Part shown: one piece after another, positions 43,533 to 52,872 of the stretch
Position numbering within the stretch: position 1 is the first letter of the stretch
Layout of the letters: the number at the start of each line of letters is the position of its first letter
NCBI RefSeq assembly: GCF_014218275.1
Contig: NZ_AP023213.1
Location: 901,001-965,000 of the forward strand
Direction of reading: 5' to 3'
From: Citrifermentans bremense
GTDB lineage: Bacteria > Desulfobacterota > Desulfuromonadia > Geobacterales > Geobacteraceae
Length of the DNA: 64,000 nt
Notes under the pieces: generated by a model
What the model saw: the letters and a program-made list of their open reading frames with translations, nothing else
Database searches by the model: none
What the model was told of the DNA's origin: nothing
Program-made: the position numbers and the translations under genes

Positions 43533-43973
43533 ATGGATACCTACACAATCGATGTCGAACTGGAACACTACTATGGCGACCGCATGGCGACCAGCAGCAG
43601 GGAAGCCATCCGGCGCTTCTACCTGCGTGCCGTCTCCCGCTGCAACGGCGCCGAATTGGAGAGGTACCTGCGCATAGTGCGGGCGCACGCCTCGGTCTAC
43701 TCCTCCGTGCACCACATGTTCAGCTCGCCCTTCAAGCACATGGAGCTCCCCCTGTTCCTTTCCAGCCTGGTGCTGTTTGCTTCCGGCATGGTCATGGTTT
43801 TTTACGGGGAAACGACCGGGATAGTCGCAGCCGGAACTTCCGCGGGGCTCGTGGGCATGCTGCAGTGCGCCCGGACTCTGATCAGGTACTGGCAGCGCCA
43901 TGCCGTGCGGGAGGCGGTGTTCCTGGAGTTCGCAGAGATCCTGCAGAGAGAAGCCGGAGAGTTCACCAGGTAA
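43533..43973 (+). CDS. Small integral membrane protein
   Basis: Unrecognised protein of 146 residues. The first 75 residues are soluble and charged (MDTYTIDVELEHYYGDRMAT, RFYLRAVSRCNGAELERYLRIVRAH). Two adjacent membrane segments follow (LFLSSLVLFASGMVMVFY and GIVAAGTSAGLVGMLQCA), then a basic C-terminal helix (RYWQRHAVREAVFLEFAEILQREA). The start at 43533 is chosen because the upstream part of the frame is Arg- and Ala-rich and crosses a strong hairpin. GAGGG lies six bases before the ATG. No function is assigned. Confidence 0.65.
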   Translation: MDTYTIDVELEHYYGDRMATSSREAIRRFYLRAVSRCNGAELERYLRIVRAHASVYSSVHHMFSSPFKHMELPLFLSSLVLFASGMVMVFYGETTGIVAAGTSAGLVGMLQCARTLIRYWQRHAVREAVFLEFAEILQREAGEFTR

Positions 43974-43997
43974 ACGGCGACAGTCAGAAAACCGTCT

Positions 43998-44039
43998 CGA
44001 CAAAAGCTGCCATGGCACAACGCCCGGCAGCTTTTGTCG
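43998..44039. terminator. 14-bp perfect hairpin downstream of the membrane protein gene
   Basis: CGACAAAAGCTGCC and its exact complement enclose 14 bases. The T-rich part of the right arm may serve as a terminator tract. It could also be a structural repeat. Confidence 0.55.
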
Positions 44040-44114
44040 TTGTCGCAGCTCGCTGTCTCAGGCGCTGGTACTACAACAGGCTCCATTGCCGAATGACTGC
44101 CGAAGTGCCGTTCT

Positions 44115-44142
44115 TTGACGATCGGCACTTACGCTTTATGCT
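44115..44142 (+). promoter_or_regulatory. Promoter candidate of the 44199 gene
   Basis: TTGACG, 16 bases, TATGCT. The -35 lies within the loop of an AAGTGCCG / CGGCACTT inverted repeat (44103-44130), a possible operator. Confidence 0.5.
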
Positions 44143-44198
44143 TATAGCTGCTGCCGCAAAGGGGCGGCTGCCAGAACAAATTAACGGAGGTAGCAAAC

Positions 44199-44669
44199 AT
44201 GAAGCGCCTGATCCTGATCTGTCTGTCCCTTGTTCTTTTGTCGCCGCTTTCGGTTTTGGCCGGCGGGCTCGACAGCTTCCTCGCCAGCCTCAACGTCCAG
44301 GCGCGCGCCGACCTTCCCGGTTTCTCGGCCAGAATAGGCGCGCAGTTCGGCGTGCCGGTCCCCCAGGTACAGGCGGTGATCCGCTCGGTTCCGGAGCCTG
44401 CCGATGCGTTCATGATCTACGAACTCGGGCGGATGTCGGGGAGGCAGCCCGACCAGGTAATGGCGGTGTACCAGCCCAACCGTAACAAAGGGTGGGGAGC
44501 CATCGCGAAGGAACTGGGGATAAAGCCCGGATCGCGGGAATTCCACGACCTGAAAGCCGGAAACCTCTCTTTCAGCGGCCATCATGAAGGGGGAGAGGGC
44601 GGGGGCGACGGCAAGGGAAAAGGGAAGGGGAAGGGGAATAAAGGGCACGGCAGGGGGCATAACAAGTAA
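44199..44669 (+). CDS. Secreted protein with Gly/Lys-rich tail
   Basis: Protein of 156 residues with signal peptide (MKRLILICLSLVLLSPLSVLA). The mature helical part (residues 22-120) contains FLASLNVQARADLPGFSARI, VPVPQVQAVIRSVPEPADAF and YQPNRNKGWGAIAKELGIKPGS, a pattern seen in uncharacterised Geobacter periplasmic proteins. The last 30 residues are Gly-, Lys- and His-rich (EGGEGGGDGKGKGKGKGNK). The tail may bind metal or polyanions, which is inference. A GGAGG site precedes the ATG. Function not known. Confidence 0.7.
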   Translation: MKRLILICLSLVLLSPLSVLAGGLDSFLASLNVQARADLPGFSARIGAQFGVPVPQVQAVIRSVPEPADAFMIYELGRMSGRQPDQVMAVYQPNRNKGWGAIAKELGIKPGSREFHDLKAGNLSFSGHHEGGEGGGDGKGKGKGKGNKGHGRGHNK

Positions 44670-44688
44670 GCTTCGCGACTCCATGCAA

Positions 44689-44722
44689 AGGGGCCGGGCT
44701 ATAAAAGCCCGGCCCCTTTTTT
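44689..44722 (+). terminator. Terminator after the Gly/Lys-rich protein gene
   Basis: Perfect 12-base stem AGGGGCCGGGCT / AGCCCGGCCCCT, loop ATAAA, followed by TTTTT. It lies between two convergent genes. Confidence 0.9.
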
Positions 44723-44739
44723 ATTGCCGTTGAAGCCTG

Positions 44740-46365
44740 TTAAAGCCGGAACTGCCTGACCAGCCCCTCGAGGACCTTGGCGTTGGAGGCGAGTTGGGCC
44801 GCGGCCGCCGCCGTTTCGCCGGCGCCGCTGGCGGTCTGCTGCACCACCTCGGTCACTTGCTGCACGTTCATGGTGATCTCGCTGGTGGTTGCGGTCTGCT
44901 CCTCGGCGGCGGTGGCGATCTGGTTGATCTGCATGGTCACCTCGCCTATCTGCTTCAGGATGGTCTGCAGCGCCTCCCCGGAGCGCTGGGAGAATTCGGT
45001 CCCCCTTTCCACCTCGGCCACCCCCTCCTCCATGGCGCCCACCGCTGCCTTGGTCTCGTCCTGGATCGCCTTGATCATGTCGCCGATCTCTCTGGTGGCC
45101 TTGGTGGTCCGCTCGGCGAGCGCCCGGACTTCGTCGGCGACCACGGCAAAGCCGCGTCCCTGCTCGCCGGCGCGCGCCGCCTCGATCGCCGCGTTCAGCG
45201 CCAGGAGGTTCGTCTGGTCGGCGATGTCCTGTATGGTCTCGATGATGTTGCCGATCTGCTCCGACCTCTCCCCCAGGCTTTCCACGGTGCGGGCGCTGTC
45301 CTTCACCCGTTCCGCGATCCTCGCCATTCCGGCAATGGTCTCCTGGACCACCGCTCCACCTTCGTTGGCCGAAGCGCTGCTTTGGCGCGAGGTGTCCGCC
45401 GCCAGCATGCAGTTTTGGGCGATGTCGCCGCTGGTCGCGGCCATCTCTTCGCTTGCGGTCGCAACGGAGCTTGTCTGGGAGGCCACCTCCTCGGCGCCGG
45501 TGGCGATCTGCACCGCGGTCGACTGCAACTGGTTCGAGGCAGCGGCGATCTGGGCGGAACTGTCGGAGACCTGCCCCAGTATCTCCCGCAGGCTCTCCAC
45601 CACCCTGCGCGAAGAGTCCGCCAGGTGCCCCAGCTCGTCGTTTCCGGCGAGGGTGATGCAGACGGTGAGGTCCTTGTCGGCCAGGCGGTCGTTCGCGGCG
45701 ATGAGCTCCCGCACTGGAACCGTGATGCTCCTGACGATCACGACCGCCAGGAGCACCGAGAGGAAGATGGCAGCGGCGAGGAGCCCGATCACGACAAGGC
45801 GCGACTGCTGGATCATGGCATCGGACTCCTTGCCCACGTTTTCCAGCCCTTTTTGCTGGTGCTCGAGCATCTTGTCGATGGCGGCGAAATACGCGGTCTG
45901 CGTCTTGCGCACCGAGGTCATAAGCTCGCTGGTCGCCTGCGCCTTGTTCCCCGACTCGATGAGACCTATCACCAGCTTTTGCGACTCGATGTACTGGGCG
46001 CGCTCATCGACCACCGCGGCGAGGAGCTTCTTCCCGCTTTCGCTTTGCACGATTTTCTTCAGCTCGTCGAACTGTTTGCCGATGGCCGCGCGGGCGTCCT
46101 CTATCCGTTTCTTCTCCTTCTGGACCTCCTGCGGGTCGTCAACGAGGATCATGTTCCTCATCGCCCGGGCGATGACGTTGGCCTGGCTCTTGGCCTCGTT
46201 CAACATCACGGTCTTGGGCCACTTGTCGTTGATCATCAGCTCGATCTTCTTGTCGAAGGCATGCATCCTGTTTATGGCATATCCCCCCACAACTGTCATG
46301 AGCACGACTATGACAGCGAACGCTATGCCAAGTCTTACGCTGAGTCTCATGCCTGAAAAGTTCAT
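44740..46365 (-). CDS. Methyl-accepting chemotaxis protein with four-helix-bundle sensor
   Basis: Membrane chemoreceptor of 541 residues. An N-terminal helix ([20 protein letters not shown]) leads into a periplasmic 4HB_MCP domain (about residues 32-185, with the [26 protein letters not shown] start typical of the family), a second helix ([22 protein letters not shown]), a HAMP domain (about 212-265) and the signalling hairpin whose tip is [37 protein letters not shown]. No CheR/CheB-type pentapeptide ends the protein. It lies convergent with the secreted-protein gene. Ligand unknown. Confidence 0.95.
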   Translation of the reverse strand: MNFSGMRLSVRLGIAFAVIVVLMTVVGGYAINRMHAFDKKIELMINDKWPKTVMLNEAKSQANVIARAMRNMILVDDPQEVQKEKKRIEDARAAIGKQFDELKKIVQSESGKKLLAAVVDERAQYIESQKLVIGLIESGNKAQATSELMTSVRKTQTAYFAAIDKMLEHQQKGLENVGKESDAMIQQSRLVVIGLLAAAIFLSVLLAVVIVRSITVPVRELIAANDRLADKDLTVCITLAGNDELGHLADSSRRVVESLREILGQVSDSSAQIAAASNQLQSTAVQIATGAEEVASQTSSVATASEEMAATSGDIAQNCMLAADTSRQSSASANEGGAVVQETIAGMARIAERVKDSARTVESLGERSEQIGNIIETIQDIADQTNLLALNAAIEAARAGEQGRGFAVVADEVRALAERTTKATREIGDMIKAIQDETKAAVGAMEEGVAEVERGTEFSQRSGEALQTILKQIGEVTMQINQIATAAEEQTATTSEITMNVQQVTEVVQQTASGAGETAAAAAQLASNAKVLEGLVRQFRL

Positions 46366-46512
46366 ACTCCTCTCCTTCTGGGCTTGCCGGTGGCAGGTTC
46401 ATTTACTGCTACACTTATCGCCGCCGTGTGGGGAGGACTTGAAAGAAAAAAACGCAGCAGTGCAGATGGAGGATGGGTGAGGGAGTAGGGGGGAGGGGGA
46501 GGGTGGGATCGC

Positions 46513-47496
46513 CTACGAGGAGACTGTATTTCTGCCCAAAAGTTTTGCACGGTAAAGCGCTGCGTCGGCCGCGGCGATGACCTCTTCCGCGCTTTGGCCC
46601 GGGACGATGCCGGTGACGCCTATGGAAACGGTGAGCGGCGGCAGTGGGGCCGCGAGGTGCGGAATCTCTGTGGCCGCTACCTTCTGCCGCAGTCTGTCGG
46701 CTATCTCCAGCGCGGTCTCAACCGCGACGTCCGGTATGGCGACCAGGAACTCGTCGCCTCCGTAGCGTGCAGCCATCACCGTCGGCCTCAGGCTCTCCAG
46801 GACGGTCTGGGCGACGGTGTGGATGGCGCGGTCGCCGCTTAGGTGGCCATGGGCGTCGTTGAACTCCTTGAAATTGTCTATGTCCAGCATCAGCACGCAG
46901 AGTGGGGCCCTGCTGCGGCTTGCACGGTGCACCATGCGGGTGAGCGCCTCGTCGAGCCAGTAGCGGTTGTGCATCCCGGTGAGCGCATCGACGGTGCCGT
47001 AGCTGTGATAGGCATGCTCCTGCAGCATCTTTTCGCCGATGCAGCGGTTCGCGTTGCGCAGCCTCCCCGAGAGCATGGTGAGGAGGTTGTAAGCCGCCGC
47101 GTGCGAGACGGTCGCCAGAGACCATACCAGCTCCTGTTCCATCACCAGGACCCGGGAGTCCTCATCGGCGATCACGTAGGCGGAGGTGGGGTAGCCGTCG
47201 ATGACGGAGAGCTCCCCCGCCACTTCGCCCGGGGCGAGGTAGGCGATCGGCTCCGACTGCGGGTCTTGCAGGTGGATCCTGAGCCTCCCCGACAGCAAAA
47301 CGTAGAGCTCGCGGTTTACCTGCTCCGGAAAGAGCAGCGTCTCCTGGCGCTCGAGGGTCCTGATGCCGCAGCAGTCGATGATCCCCTGCAGCGATTCGGG
47401 AGCGACATGTCTGAACAGTGCGATCTTTTCCAGCGGGATATCCAGCAGCTCCTTCGTCCTGTCAAACATCGCTTCCGCCTCTCTTGACGTTGTCAT
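46513..47496 (-). CDS. GGDEF protein with N-terminal cyclic-nucleotide-binding domain
   Basis: Soluble protein of 327 residues. Residues about 20-130 are a CRP-like cyclic-nucleotide-binding domain (LFPEQVNRELYVLLSGRLRIH, APGEVAGELSVIDGYPTSAYVIA). Residues about 165-325 form a diguanylate cyclase domain with an intact active-site motif RYGGDEFLVAI near residue 245 and DALTGMHNRYWLDEAL. The inhibitory site that would be RxxD five residues earlier reads RPTV, so product inhibition may be lost. The gene is 5 bases downstream of the response regulator gene and forms an operon with it and the hybrid kinase. Confidence 0.92.
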   Translation of the reverse strand: MTTSREAEAMFDRTKELLDIPLEKIALFRHVAPESLQGIIDCCGIRTLERQETLLFPEQVNRELYVLLSGRLRIHLQDPQSEPIAYLAPGEVAGELSVIDGYPTSAYVIADEDSRVLVMEQELVWSLATVSHAAAYNLLTMLSGRLRNANRCIGEKMLQEHAYHSYGTVDALTGMHNRYWLDEALTRMVHRASRSRAPLCVLMLDIDNFKEFNDAHGHLSGDRAIHTVAQTVLESLRPTVMAARYGGDEFLVAIPDVAVETALEIADRLRQKVAATEIPHLAAPLPPLTVSIGVTGIVPGQSAEEVIAAADAALYRAKLLGRNTVSS

Positions 47497-47501
47497 CCTG
47501 C

Positions 47502-48164
47502 CTACTCCCCCGACTTGGGGGGGAGGTCCAGCCTGGAGAGATCCTGCTTGATCGACTTCATCTCTTTTTCGAAGCAGTCGGGACAGGCGCTGTGGCTGAA
47601 CATCACGTCCGAGTGCTGGCTTACGTAATCTTCCAGTTGGCGCCAGCTCTCCTTGTCGTCCTTGATCTTCTTGCAGAACATGCAGATGGGGATGATCCCC
47701 TCCAACTGCCTCACCCGCGCCAGCGCTGCCTCCAGCTCCTCTTTCTGCCGCGCCAGCAGGTCGCGCTGCTCACGCACCAGGTCCGTGCGCTGTTTAAGCG
47801 AGACCAGGTTGCGGACCCGCAGCTTCAGAAGCTCCAGGTCCACCGGCTTGGTCAGGTAATCTATGGCGCCGGCATCGAAACCCTGGCGCGCAGCCTGCGG
47901 GGTGTCCATGGCGGTCAGGAAGATGACCGGGATGTCGATGAATCTGGAGTTGGCCTGGATGATCTTGCAGACGTCGAAACCGCTGATGTCGGGCATCATC
48001 ACGTCCAGCAGGATCAGGTCGATCTCCAGCTCCTTCAGCCTGGTGATCGCCTCGTGCCCGTTGAGCGCAGTCACGACCTCGTAGTCGCTGCCGAGCGTCA
48101 CCGAGATCAGCCGCAGGTTGACCGGCTCGTCATCCACTATCAGTACCCTCGAAGGCCTAGGCAT
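47502..48164 (-). CDS. Response regulator with C-terminal Cys-rich domain
   Basis: Response regulator of 220 residues. The receiver domain (about residues 5-120) has the phospho-acceptor Asp in [14 protein letters not shown] near residue 54, the Thr/Ser switch FLTAMD and the Lys in YLTKPVD. A coiled-coil linker ([29 protein letters not shown]) leads to a short conserved end with two CxxC pairs, CMFCKK and CPDCFEK, around [18 protein letters not shown]. Such ends are seen in many deltaproteobacterial response regulators, and a zinc-ribbon-like role is inference. The 5' end overlaps the hybrid kinase gene. Confidence 0.9.
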   Translation of the reverse strand: MPRPSRVLIVDDEPVNLRLISVTLGSDYEVVTALNGHEAITRLKELEIDLILLDVMMPDISGFDVCKIIQANSRFIDIPVIFLTAMDTPQAARQGFDAGAIDYLTKPVDLELLKLRVRNLVSLKQRTDLVREQRDLLARQKEELEAALARVRQLEGIIPICMFCKKIKDDKESWRQLEDYVSQHSDVMFSHSACPDCFEKEMKSIKQDLSRLDLPPKSGE

Positions 48165-50835
48165 GGCTCGCCTCCTGGGCGCCCAGCACCCGCTGCAACT
48201 CCTGGATCAGCTCTCCCGTCTCCAGAGGCTTCGACAGGTAGCCGTCGAAACCAGCCTCCCGGAAACGCCTCCTGTCGTCGTTCAGCGAGTACGCCGTGAG
48301 GGCTATCACCGGCTGACGGGACGAGGTCGCTCGCTCCTTCTCCCGGATCTCCCGCAGCGCTTCCTCCCCGCTCATCACCGGCATCTGTATGTCCATCAGC
48401 ACCACGTCGAAATCCCCCCGCTCCAGGTGTGCCAGGCATTCCCTGCCGTTTTCGGCCACCGTGGTCTCCAGGCCGAGCTTTTTGAAAAGCGACGAGGCGA
48501 AGACGATGTTGGTCTGGTCGTCCTCGACGAGCAGCAGCCGCAGGGGGCGCCCCGCCCACAGCGGAGGGGGCTGGCGCGCCGCATCTGCCGCCTTTACCGG
48601 CGTCTTCGCCGGGGTGAGGGGAAGGGCCACAGTGAAGCAGCTCCCCGTCCCGGGCGTGCTCTCTACGGAGATGCTCCCCCCCATCATCTCCGCCAGGCGC
48701 CGGCTGATGCTGAGCCCGAGCCCGGTTCCACCGTACTTGCGCGTGGTCGAGCCGTCTTCCTGGACGAAGGGCTTGAACACCTCCTCCTGGGCCCCGGGGG
48801 CTATCCCCACCCCCGTATCCCGCACCGCAATCAGGAACGAAGCGGGGAGAGAGGGTTGCTCCTGCAGAGAGACGGTGATGGTGACCCCTCCCTTCTCGGT
48901 GAACTTCACCGCGTTGCCCAGAAGGTTCAGGAGGATCTGCTTGAAACGGAGCTGGTCGCCAAGGACCGCGTCGGGCACCCCCGGCGCCACGTCGACCTGG
49001 AGCCTGAGCCCCTTTTCCCTGGCGACAGGGTTCTGGGTCATGACCACGTCCCTGATGCTTTGCAGCAGGCTGAACTGCTCGGACTCCAGGGTCATCATCC
49101 CGGCCTCGATCTTCGAGATGTCCAGTATGTCGTTGATCAGCCTCAGCAGGTTCTTGCCGCAGCTCTTCAGGGAGTGCACGTATTCGCGCTGCTCCTGGCT
49201 CAGCTCGGTCAGTTCCAGCAGTTGCGTCATGCCGAAGACCCCGTTCATGGGGGTGCGGATCTCATGGCTCATGTTGGAGAGAAACTCGCTCTTGGCCCGG
49301 TTGGCCCTCTCGGCTGCGTCCATCGCCTGGCGCAGGGCCTCCTCCGCCTCCTTGCGCTCGGTCACGTCGATGATCATCGCAAGCTTCGAGCCTTTGCCGT
49401 GGACGTTCTCCACGGTGGTGTTGAACACCTGATACCACCGGTCGTCTTCGGGGAGGTTCAACTCCCACTGCACGCTCCTGCCCTGGAAGCTGTCTGTCCC
49501 CCGGCACCAGGGGCAGGGGGCGCTGAGGCCGTAGATGACCTCGTAACAGATGCCGCCGGTTGCGTCGCGGCCGGTTTTTTCGATCAGGCGCTCGTTCATG
49601 AACTCGAGGCGGTAGTCCGGGGAGCAGATGTACATCAAACCGTCGAATGCCTCGACCATGCCGCGGTAGCGCGCCTCGCTGGCGCGCGCCTCGTTGCGGC
49701 TGATCACCAGCTTGGCAAGGGCCAATAGCAGCAACAGGAACAGGCTCGCGGAAAGGAGCACCATCATGGTGAAACCGTAGCGCGACAGGAAGGTCTGCGG
49801 CTTGTTGATGACGATGCTATCCGACGGCAGCTTCGAGACCGGTATGCCGAAGCGCTTGAGCTCCGTGTAGTCGAACATGTACTGGTTCGGGCTTGGCTGC
49901 AGGCGCGACGGGAGGCGCTCCCCCTTGAGCAGGGCTACGGCCATCTCCGCGGCGGCCACTCCATGCTGGCGCAGGTTGACCAGCCGGCCGCCGACGATCC
50001 CGTACCCCAGGTTGAATTCCCACCCCCCGTACACCGGAGCGCGGCTCGCGTCCGAGATGCGGCGCAGCGCCTCGACGCTGGAGATGCGCACGCCCTTCTC
50101 GTCGGGGACGAAGGAGGCGAAGTAGACGATCACGCTCCCTTGGGGAATCTGCTGCACCTCGCGAATCAGCTCTTCGAGCCTTTTCCCTGCCAGGTAACTG
50201 AACGCGGCGCGCGACTGGAAGCGGCTCGCCGCGGCTTTGAAGCTCGCGCTGTTGAGGGTTCCGGTGATGGAGTCGTCGTGGATGACCACGATGCGCCTGC
50301 TGTCGGGGTGGAGCCTGAAGATCAGCTCCAGCGTGTCCGCAAAGCTCGGGGTCTCGTCTATCCCCGAAAAGTCCGGGCGGTCCTTGATGCGACCTGCGTC
50401 GAAATCGTTGGTGCCGCAAAAGACCACGGGGGTGTTGCCGAAGAGCCGGTCACGGTGCTTCTCCACGACGTTGAAGGCATAGTCGTCGGTGGCGACGATT
50501 AAATCGAACTGTTTTTTCTGGAACTTGAAGTTGAGTGTATCCAGCACCCGGCGGTCATACTCCGGACCGCTGTAGTTCTTGGAGTCAAGGTACTCGATGG
50601 TGATTTCTGCGGCGGGGTAGGTTTTGCGGAGGGTCTCGCTGAAGCCGGCGATGATGCCGTCCGACCCCTTGTACCCGGCGTGATATGAGTTGATCAGCAG
50701 GATCTTCTTGTGCTGCAGCGCCTCCGGCCCTGCACCGGTTTTAGAGGACGCCGGTACCGCAAGCACCGGAAACAGCAGACAGGAGAGCAGCAGGCAGGAG
50801 AGCAGAAGGAAGGGGAGGCGTTGGAACATTTTCAT
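48157..50835 (-). CDS. Hybrid histidine kinase with periplasmic substrate-binding domain
   Basis: Membrane kinase of 892 residues. A signal or anchor helix is followed by an ABC-transporter-type substrate-binding domain (about residues 40-340, with [20 protein letters not shown] and [14 protein letters not shown]), a membrane helix ([20 protein letters not shown]), PAS (about 400-500), HisKA with His near residue 524 ([15 protein letters not shown]), ATPase motifs ([37 protein letters not shown]) and a receiver with Asp near residue 815 ([15 protein letters not shown]). The first gene of a three-gene operon with a response regulator and a GGDEF protein, so its output may reach c-di-GMP synthesis. 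Confidence 0.92.
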   Translation of the reverse strand: MKMFQRLPFLLLSCLLLSCLLFPVLAVPASSKTGAGPEALQHKKILLINSYHAGYKGSDGIIAGFSETLRKTYPAAEITIEYLDSKNYSGPEYDRRVLDTLNFKFQKKQFDLIVATDDYAFNVVEKHRDRLFGNTPVVFCGTNDFDAGRIKDRPDFSGIDETPSFADTLELIFRLHPDSRRIVVIHDDSITGTLNSASFKAAASRFQSRAAFSYLAGKRLEELIREVQQIPQGSVIVYFASFVPDEKGVRISSVEALRRISDASRAPVYGGWEFNLGYGIVGGRLVNLRQHGVAAAEMAVALLKGERLPSRLQPSPNQYMFDYTELKRFGIPVSKLPSDSIVINKPQTFLSRYGFTMMVLLSASLFLLLLLALAKLVISRNEARASEARYRGMVEAFDGLMYICSPDYRLEFMNERLIEKTGRDATGGICYEVIYGLSAPCPWCRGTDSFQGRSVQWELNLPEDDRWYQVFNTTVENVHGKGSKLAMIIDVTERKEAEEALRQAMDAAERANRAKSEFLSNMSHEIRTPMNGVFGMTQLLELTELSQEQREYVHSLKSCGKNLLRLINDILDISKIEAGMMTLESEQFSLLQSIRDVVMTQNPVAREKGLRLQVDVAPGVPDAVLGDQLRFKQILLNLLGNAVKFTEKGGVTITVSLQEQPSLPASFLIAVRDTGVGIAPGAQEEVFKPFVQEDGSTTRKYGGTGLGLSISRRLAEMMGGSISVESTPGTGSCFTVALPLTPAKTPVKAADAARQPPPLWAGRPLRLLLVEDDQTNIVFASSLFKKLGLETTVAENGRECLAHLERGDFDVVLMDIQMPVMSGEEALREIREKERATSSRQPVIALTAYSLNDDRRRFREAGFDGYLSKPLETGELIQELQRVLGAQEASHA

Positions 50836-51028
50836 ACTCTCTGTTGTCTCCGTTCAAAAGGGTATGACTGTCAAAAAAGGACGCGGTTCCGGCACTATAC
50901 ACGATCTGGCGCTTTTGTAAAAGGTTTTCGGGCGGTTGAACTGCTGAGCCTCAAGGGGAGATTGGCTTGCTATAATGTGCTGATGCAAAAAAGCATTGGA
51001 TTCCAGACCCGCGGTTCGGGAGGGGATG

Positions 51029-51613
51029 ATGAGCAAGAAGGAACAAGAGCGCAAGGCGACGACGGAGGGGGAAGAGGCGATGGCCGCCGTGGTGAACCGC
51101 AACATCGCCGCGCTGCTGGAGAGGCGCCAGGCCGAGGAGCGGAAAAAGCCCGTGCAGGAGCGGGTCGCCGATGCCATAACCTCTTTCACCGGAAGCATGA
51201 CCTTCGTCTATATCCACGTGCTCCTGTTCAGCGGTTGGATTCTGATCAACGTGTCGTGGCTCCCCATTTTGCGTCCCTTCGACCCATCGCTCGTCATCCT
51301 CGCCATGGTGGCCTCGGTCGAGGCGATCTTTCTCTCCACCTTCGTTCTCATCAGCCAGAACCGGATGCAGGCATTGGCCGACCGGCGCGCGGAACTGAAC
51401 CTCCACATAGATCTGCTGGCTGAGCACGAGGTGACCAGGATCATCACCCTTTTGACCGCCATCGGGGAGCGCCTTGGGGTGGAGGAGTCGAGGAACCCGG
51501 AGCTGGAGGAGCTTGCCAGGGACGTGCAGCCGGAAAAGGTCCTCGACACCATGGACCAGGTGGAGCAGGAGACGGCGGAAAAGGCGCCGCTTGGCACGGA
51601 AGAAGAAAAATGA
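51029..51613 (+). CDS. DUF1003 membrane protein
   Basis: Protein of 194 residues of the DUF1003 family. Two membrane segments (MTFVYIHVLLFSGWILINV and SLVILAMVASVEAIFLSTFVLISQ) are bordered by the family core VADAITSFTGSMTF and SQNRMQALADRRAELNLHIDLLAEHEVT. The start at 51029 is chosen because GGAGG lies five bases upstream. An in-frame ATG sits directly before it. DUF1003 proteins have no firm function. Confidence 0.85.
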   Translation: MSKKEQERKATTEGEEAMAAVVNRNIAALLERRQAEERKKPVQERVADAITSFTGSMTFVYIHVLLFSGWILINVSWLPILRPFDPSLVILAMVASVEAIFLSTFVLISQNRMQALADRRAELNLHIDLLAEHEVTRIITLLTAIGERLGVEESRNPELEELARDVQPEKVLDTMDQVEQETAEKAPLGTEEEK

Positions 51614-51680
51614 CCGCCTTCGAAAAAATCGTTAGCGTATACCGTTTTCCTGTGTTATTCCACTGGGCCAAATTTATCGA

Positions 51681-51780
51681 ACTCTCCGAGCTCTGCCGCC
51701 TACCGGGTCTTTTCCCCATGGCGCCGAGCCAACGGGTGTCGCTGGAAACGGCGGCGCCTCTCTTTTGGAAAGGAGAGCCT
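51681..51780 (+). ncRNA. Candidate molybdenum-cofactor (Moco) riboswitch
   Basis: About 100 bases of structured leader. The blocks ACTCTCCGAGCTCTGCC, TACCGGG, GAGCCAACGGGTG and CTGGAAACGGCGGCGCC follow one another in the order I recall for the Moco RNA (Rfam RF01055). Pairings visible: CTCTCC 51683-51688 with GGAGAG 51772-51777 (closing stem), GCCGCC with GGCGGC, and a GCTG-GAAA-CGGC tetraloop hairpin. CTCTC at 51758-51763 can alternatively pair with GAGAG, as expected of a switch. A terminator follows. The assignment is from memory, not a covariance model. Confidence 0.6.
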
Positions 51781-51815
51781 TGAAGCAGTACCGGTAATTA
51801 TTCCGGTTGCTTACG

Positions 51816-51849
51816 GCCTCTTTCCATCTTCGGAACGGGGCATTTTTTT
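51816..51849 (+). terminator. Leader terminator between the riboswitch candidate and the TiaS-like gene
   Basis: TTCC-ATCTTC-GGAA inside an outer GCC / GGC pair, followed by ATTTTTTT, ending 45 bases before the gene. It would fit a transcription-attenuation mechanism. Confidence 0.55.
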
Positions 51850-51894
51850 GTCCACCGTTGTATACCTGTGGTTATAGCGAATGGGAGTGCAGGC

Positions 51895-52635
51895 ATGCGG
51901 ATATTGATAGCCATAGACGATACCGACAACCTGGAGAGCCGGGGGACCGGGGAGATCGCTTCCCTGATCGCGGACGGGTTGGAGCAGCGGGGATGGGGCT
52001 CGTGCAGCTTCGTCACCAGGCACCAGCTCTTTGTCCACCCGGACATCCCGTACACTTCGCACAACAGCGCCATGTGCTTTTACGCCGAAATCGGCGAGGG
52101 GGCCCTGGCGCCGGTGACGGAGTTCGTATCGGATTTCCTCGGGCGGGAGTCCGCGCCGGGGTCCGATCCCGGCCTCTGCGTGGTCGTGCCGGAGCGCGTG
52201 ACGTCGGAAGACGAGCTGATGGCCTTCGGGCGGCGGGCGAAGCGTGAAGTGATCACCATGGACGAGGCCTACGGCCTCGCCCGGCGGCTCGGGGTGCACC
52301 TCTCCCAGCACGGAGGGACCGGGCAGGGGGTGATCGGCGCGCTGGCGGGGGCCGGGCTTCGTCTCTGGGGGAACGACGGGCGGCTCAAGGGGGCGCTGGA
52401 GTTCGCGCAGCCGTGCCCGACGCTGAGGGTCGCGGAGCTGCTGCAGCATCCCCTGGTGGATGCGGTCCGCTGCGCCGACGGCGGTGCCCCGCACGAGGAT
52501 GACCTGGTCTCGATAGGCGAGAAGCCGAAGACGGTGCTTTTGGGCGGGAGCTCGGTGTTGCTGGTCTCTCCGCTTGATGACGCGTCTGCGGCCCGCTGGC
52601 AGACGCTGCACAGAAAGCGGCTCAGGGGGTACTGA
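51895..52635 (+). CDS. TiaS-like protein (COG1571-type)
   Basis: Protein of 246 residues. The N-terminus MRILIAIDDTDNLESRGTGEIASLIADGLEQRG, the segment VTRHQLFVHPDIPYTSHNSAMC and HGGTGQGVIGALAGAGLRLWG match the first two domains of TiaS, the archaeal enzyme that makes agmatidine in tRNA-Ile2. Bacteria do not use agmatidine, so a different ATP-dependent reaction is likely. Starts at 51895, with GGGAGTGCAGG just upstream. First gene after a riboswitch-like leader, and followed by an ECF transporter. The later zinc-ribbon and OB domains of TiaS are absent. Confidence 0.75.
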   Translation: MRILIAIDDTDNLESRGTGEIASLIADGLEQRGWGSCSFVTRHQLFVHPDIPYTSHNSAMCFYAEIGEGALAPVTEFVSDFLGRESAPGSDPGLCVVVPERVTSEDELMAFGRRAKREVITMDEAYGLARRLGVHLSQHGGTGQGVIGALAGAGLRLWGNDGRLKGALEFAQPCPTLRVAELLQHPLVDAVRCADGGAPHEDDLVSIGEKPKTVLLGGSSVLLVSPLDDASAARWQTLHRKRLRGY

Positions 52636-52638
52636 CCG

Positions 52639-52845
52639 ATGTGGCGCACCGATGCCATGGGGGGAAGGGAATTTCTTCACGGAAGGGACGCGTGGCAGGC
52701 AGCTGCCCGGGCGGCCGAGGAGTGCGCCGCCTTTGCCGCCGACGTCGACGAGGAGCTGGTCGCCGAGGAGGAGCGCTCCTGCTACAACTGCCGCTTTCGG
52801 CGCTGGAGCGCCACGTCCTTTAACTGCCTGAAGGAGCGCGTTTAA
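52639..52845 (+). CDS. Cys-rich 68-residue protein
   Basis: Small protein between the TiaS-like gene and the transporter genes, with a start three bases after the previous stop. The N-terminal 45 residues are helical and acidic (AAARAAEECAAFAADVDEEL). The C-terminus has SCYNCRFRRWSATSFNCLKERV, with a CxxC pair and a later Cys that could bind zinc or an iron-sulphur cluster. It shares its frame with the following ATPase gene. Its function is unknown, but its place in the cluster suggests a role in handling the transported substrate. Confidence 0.7.
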   Translation: MWRTDAMGGREFLHGRDAWQAAARAAEECAAFAADVDEELVAEEERSCYNCRFRRWSATSFNCLKERV

Positions 52846-52872
52846 GCGCCTGCCAGGCGACAAGGAGGCTTT

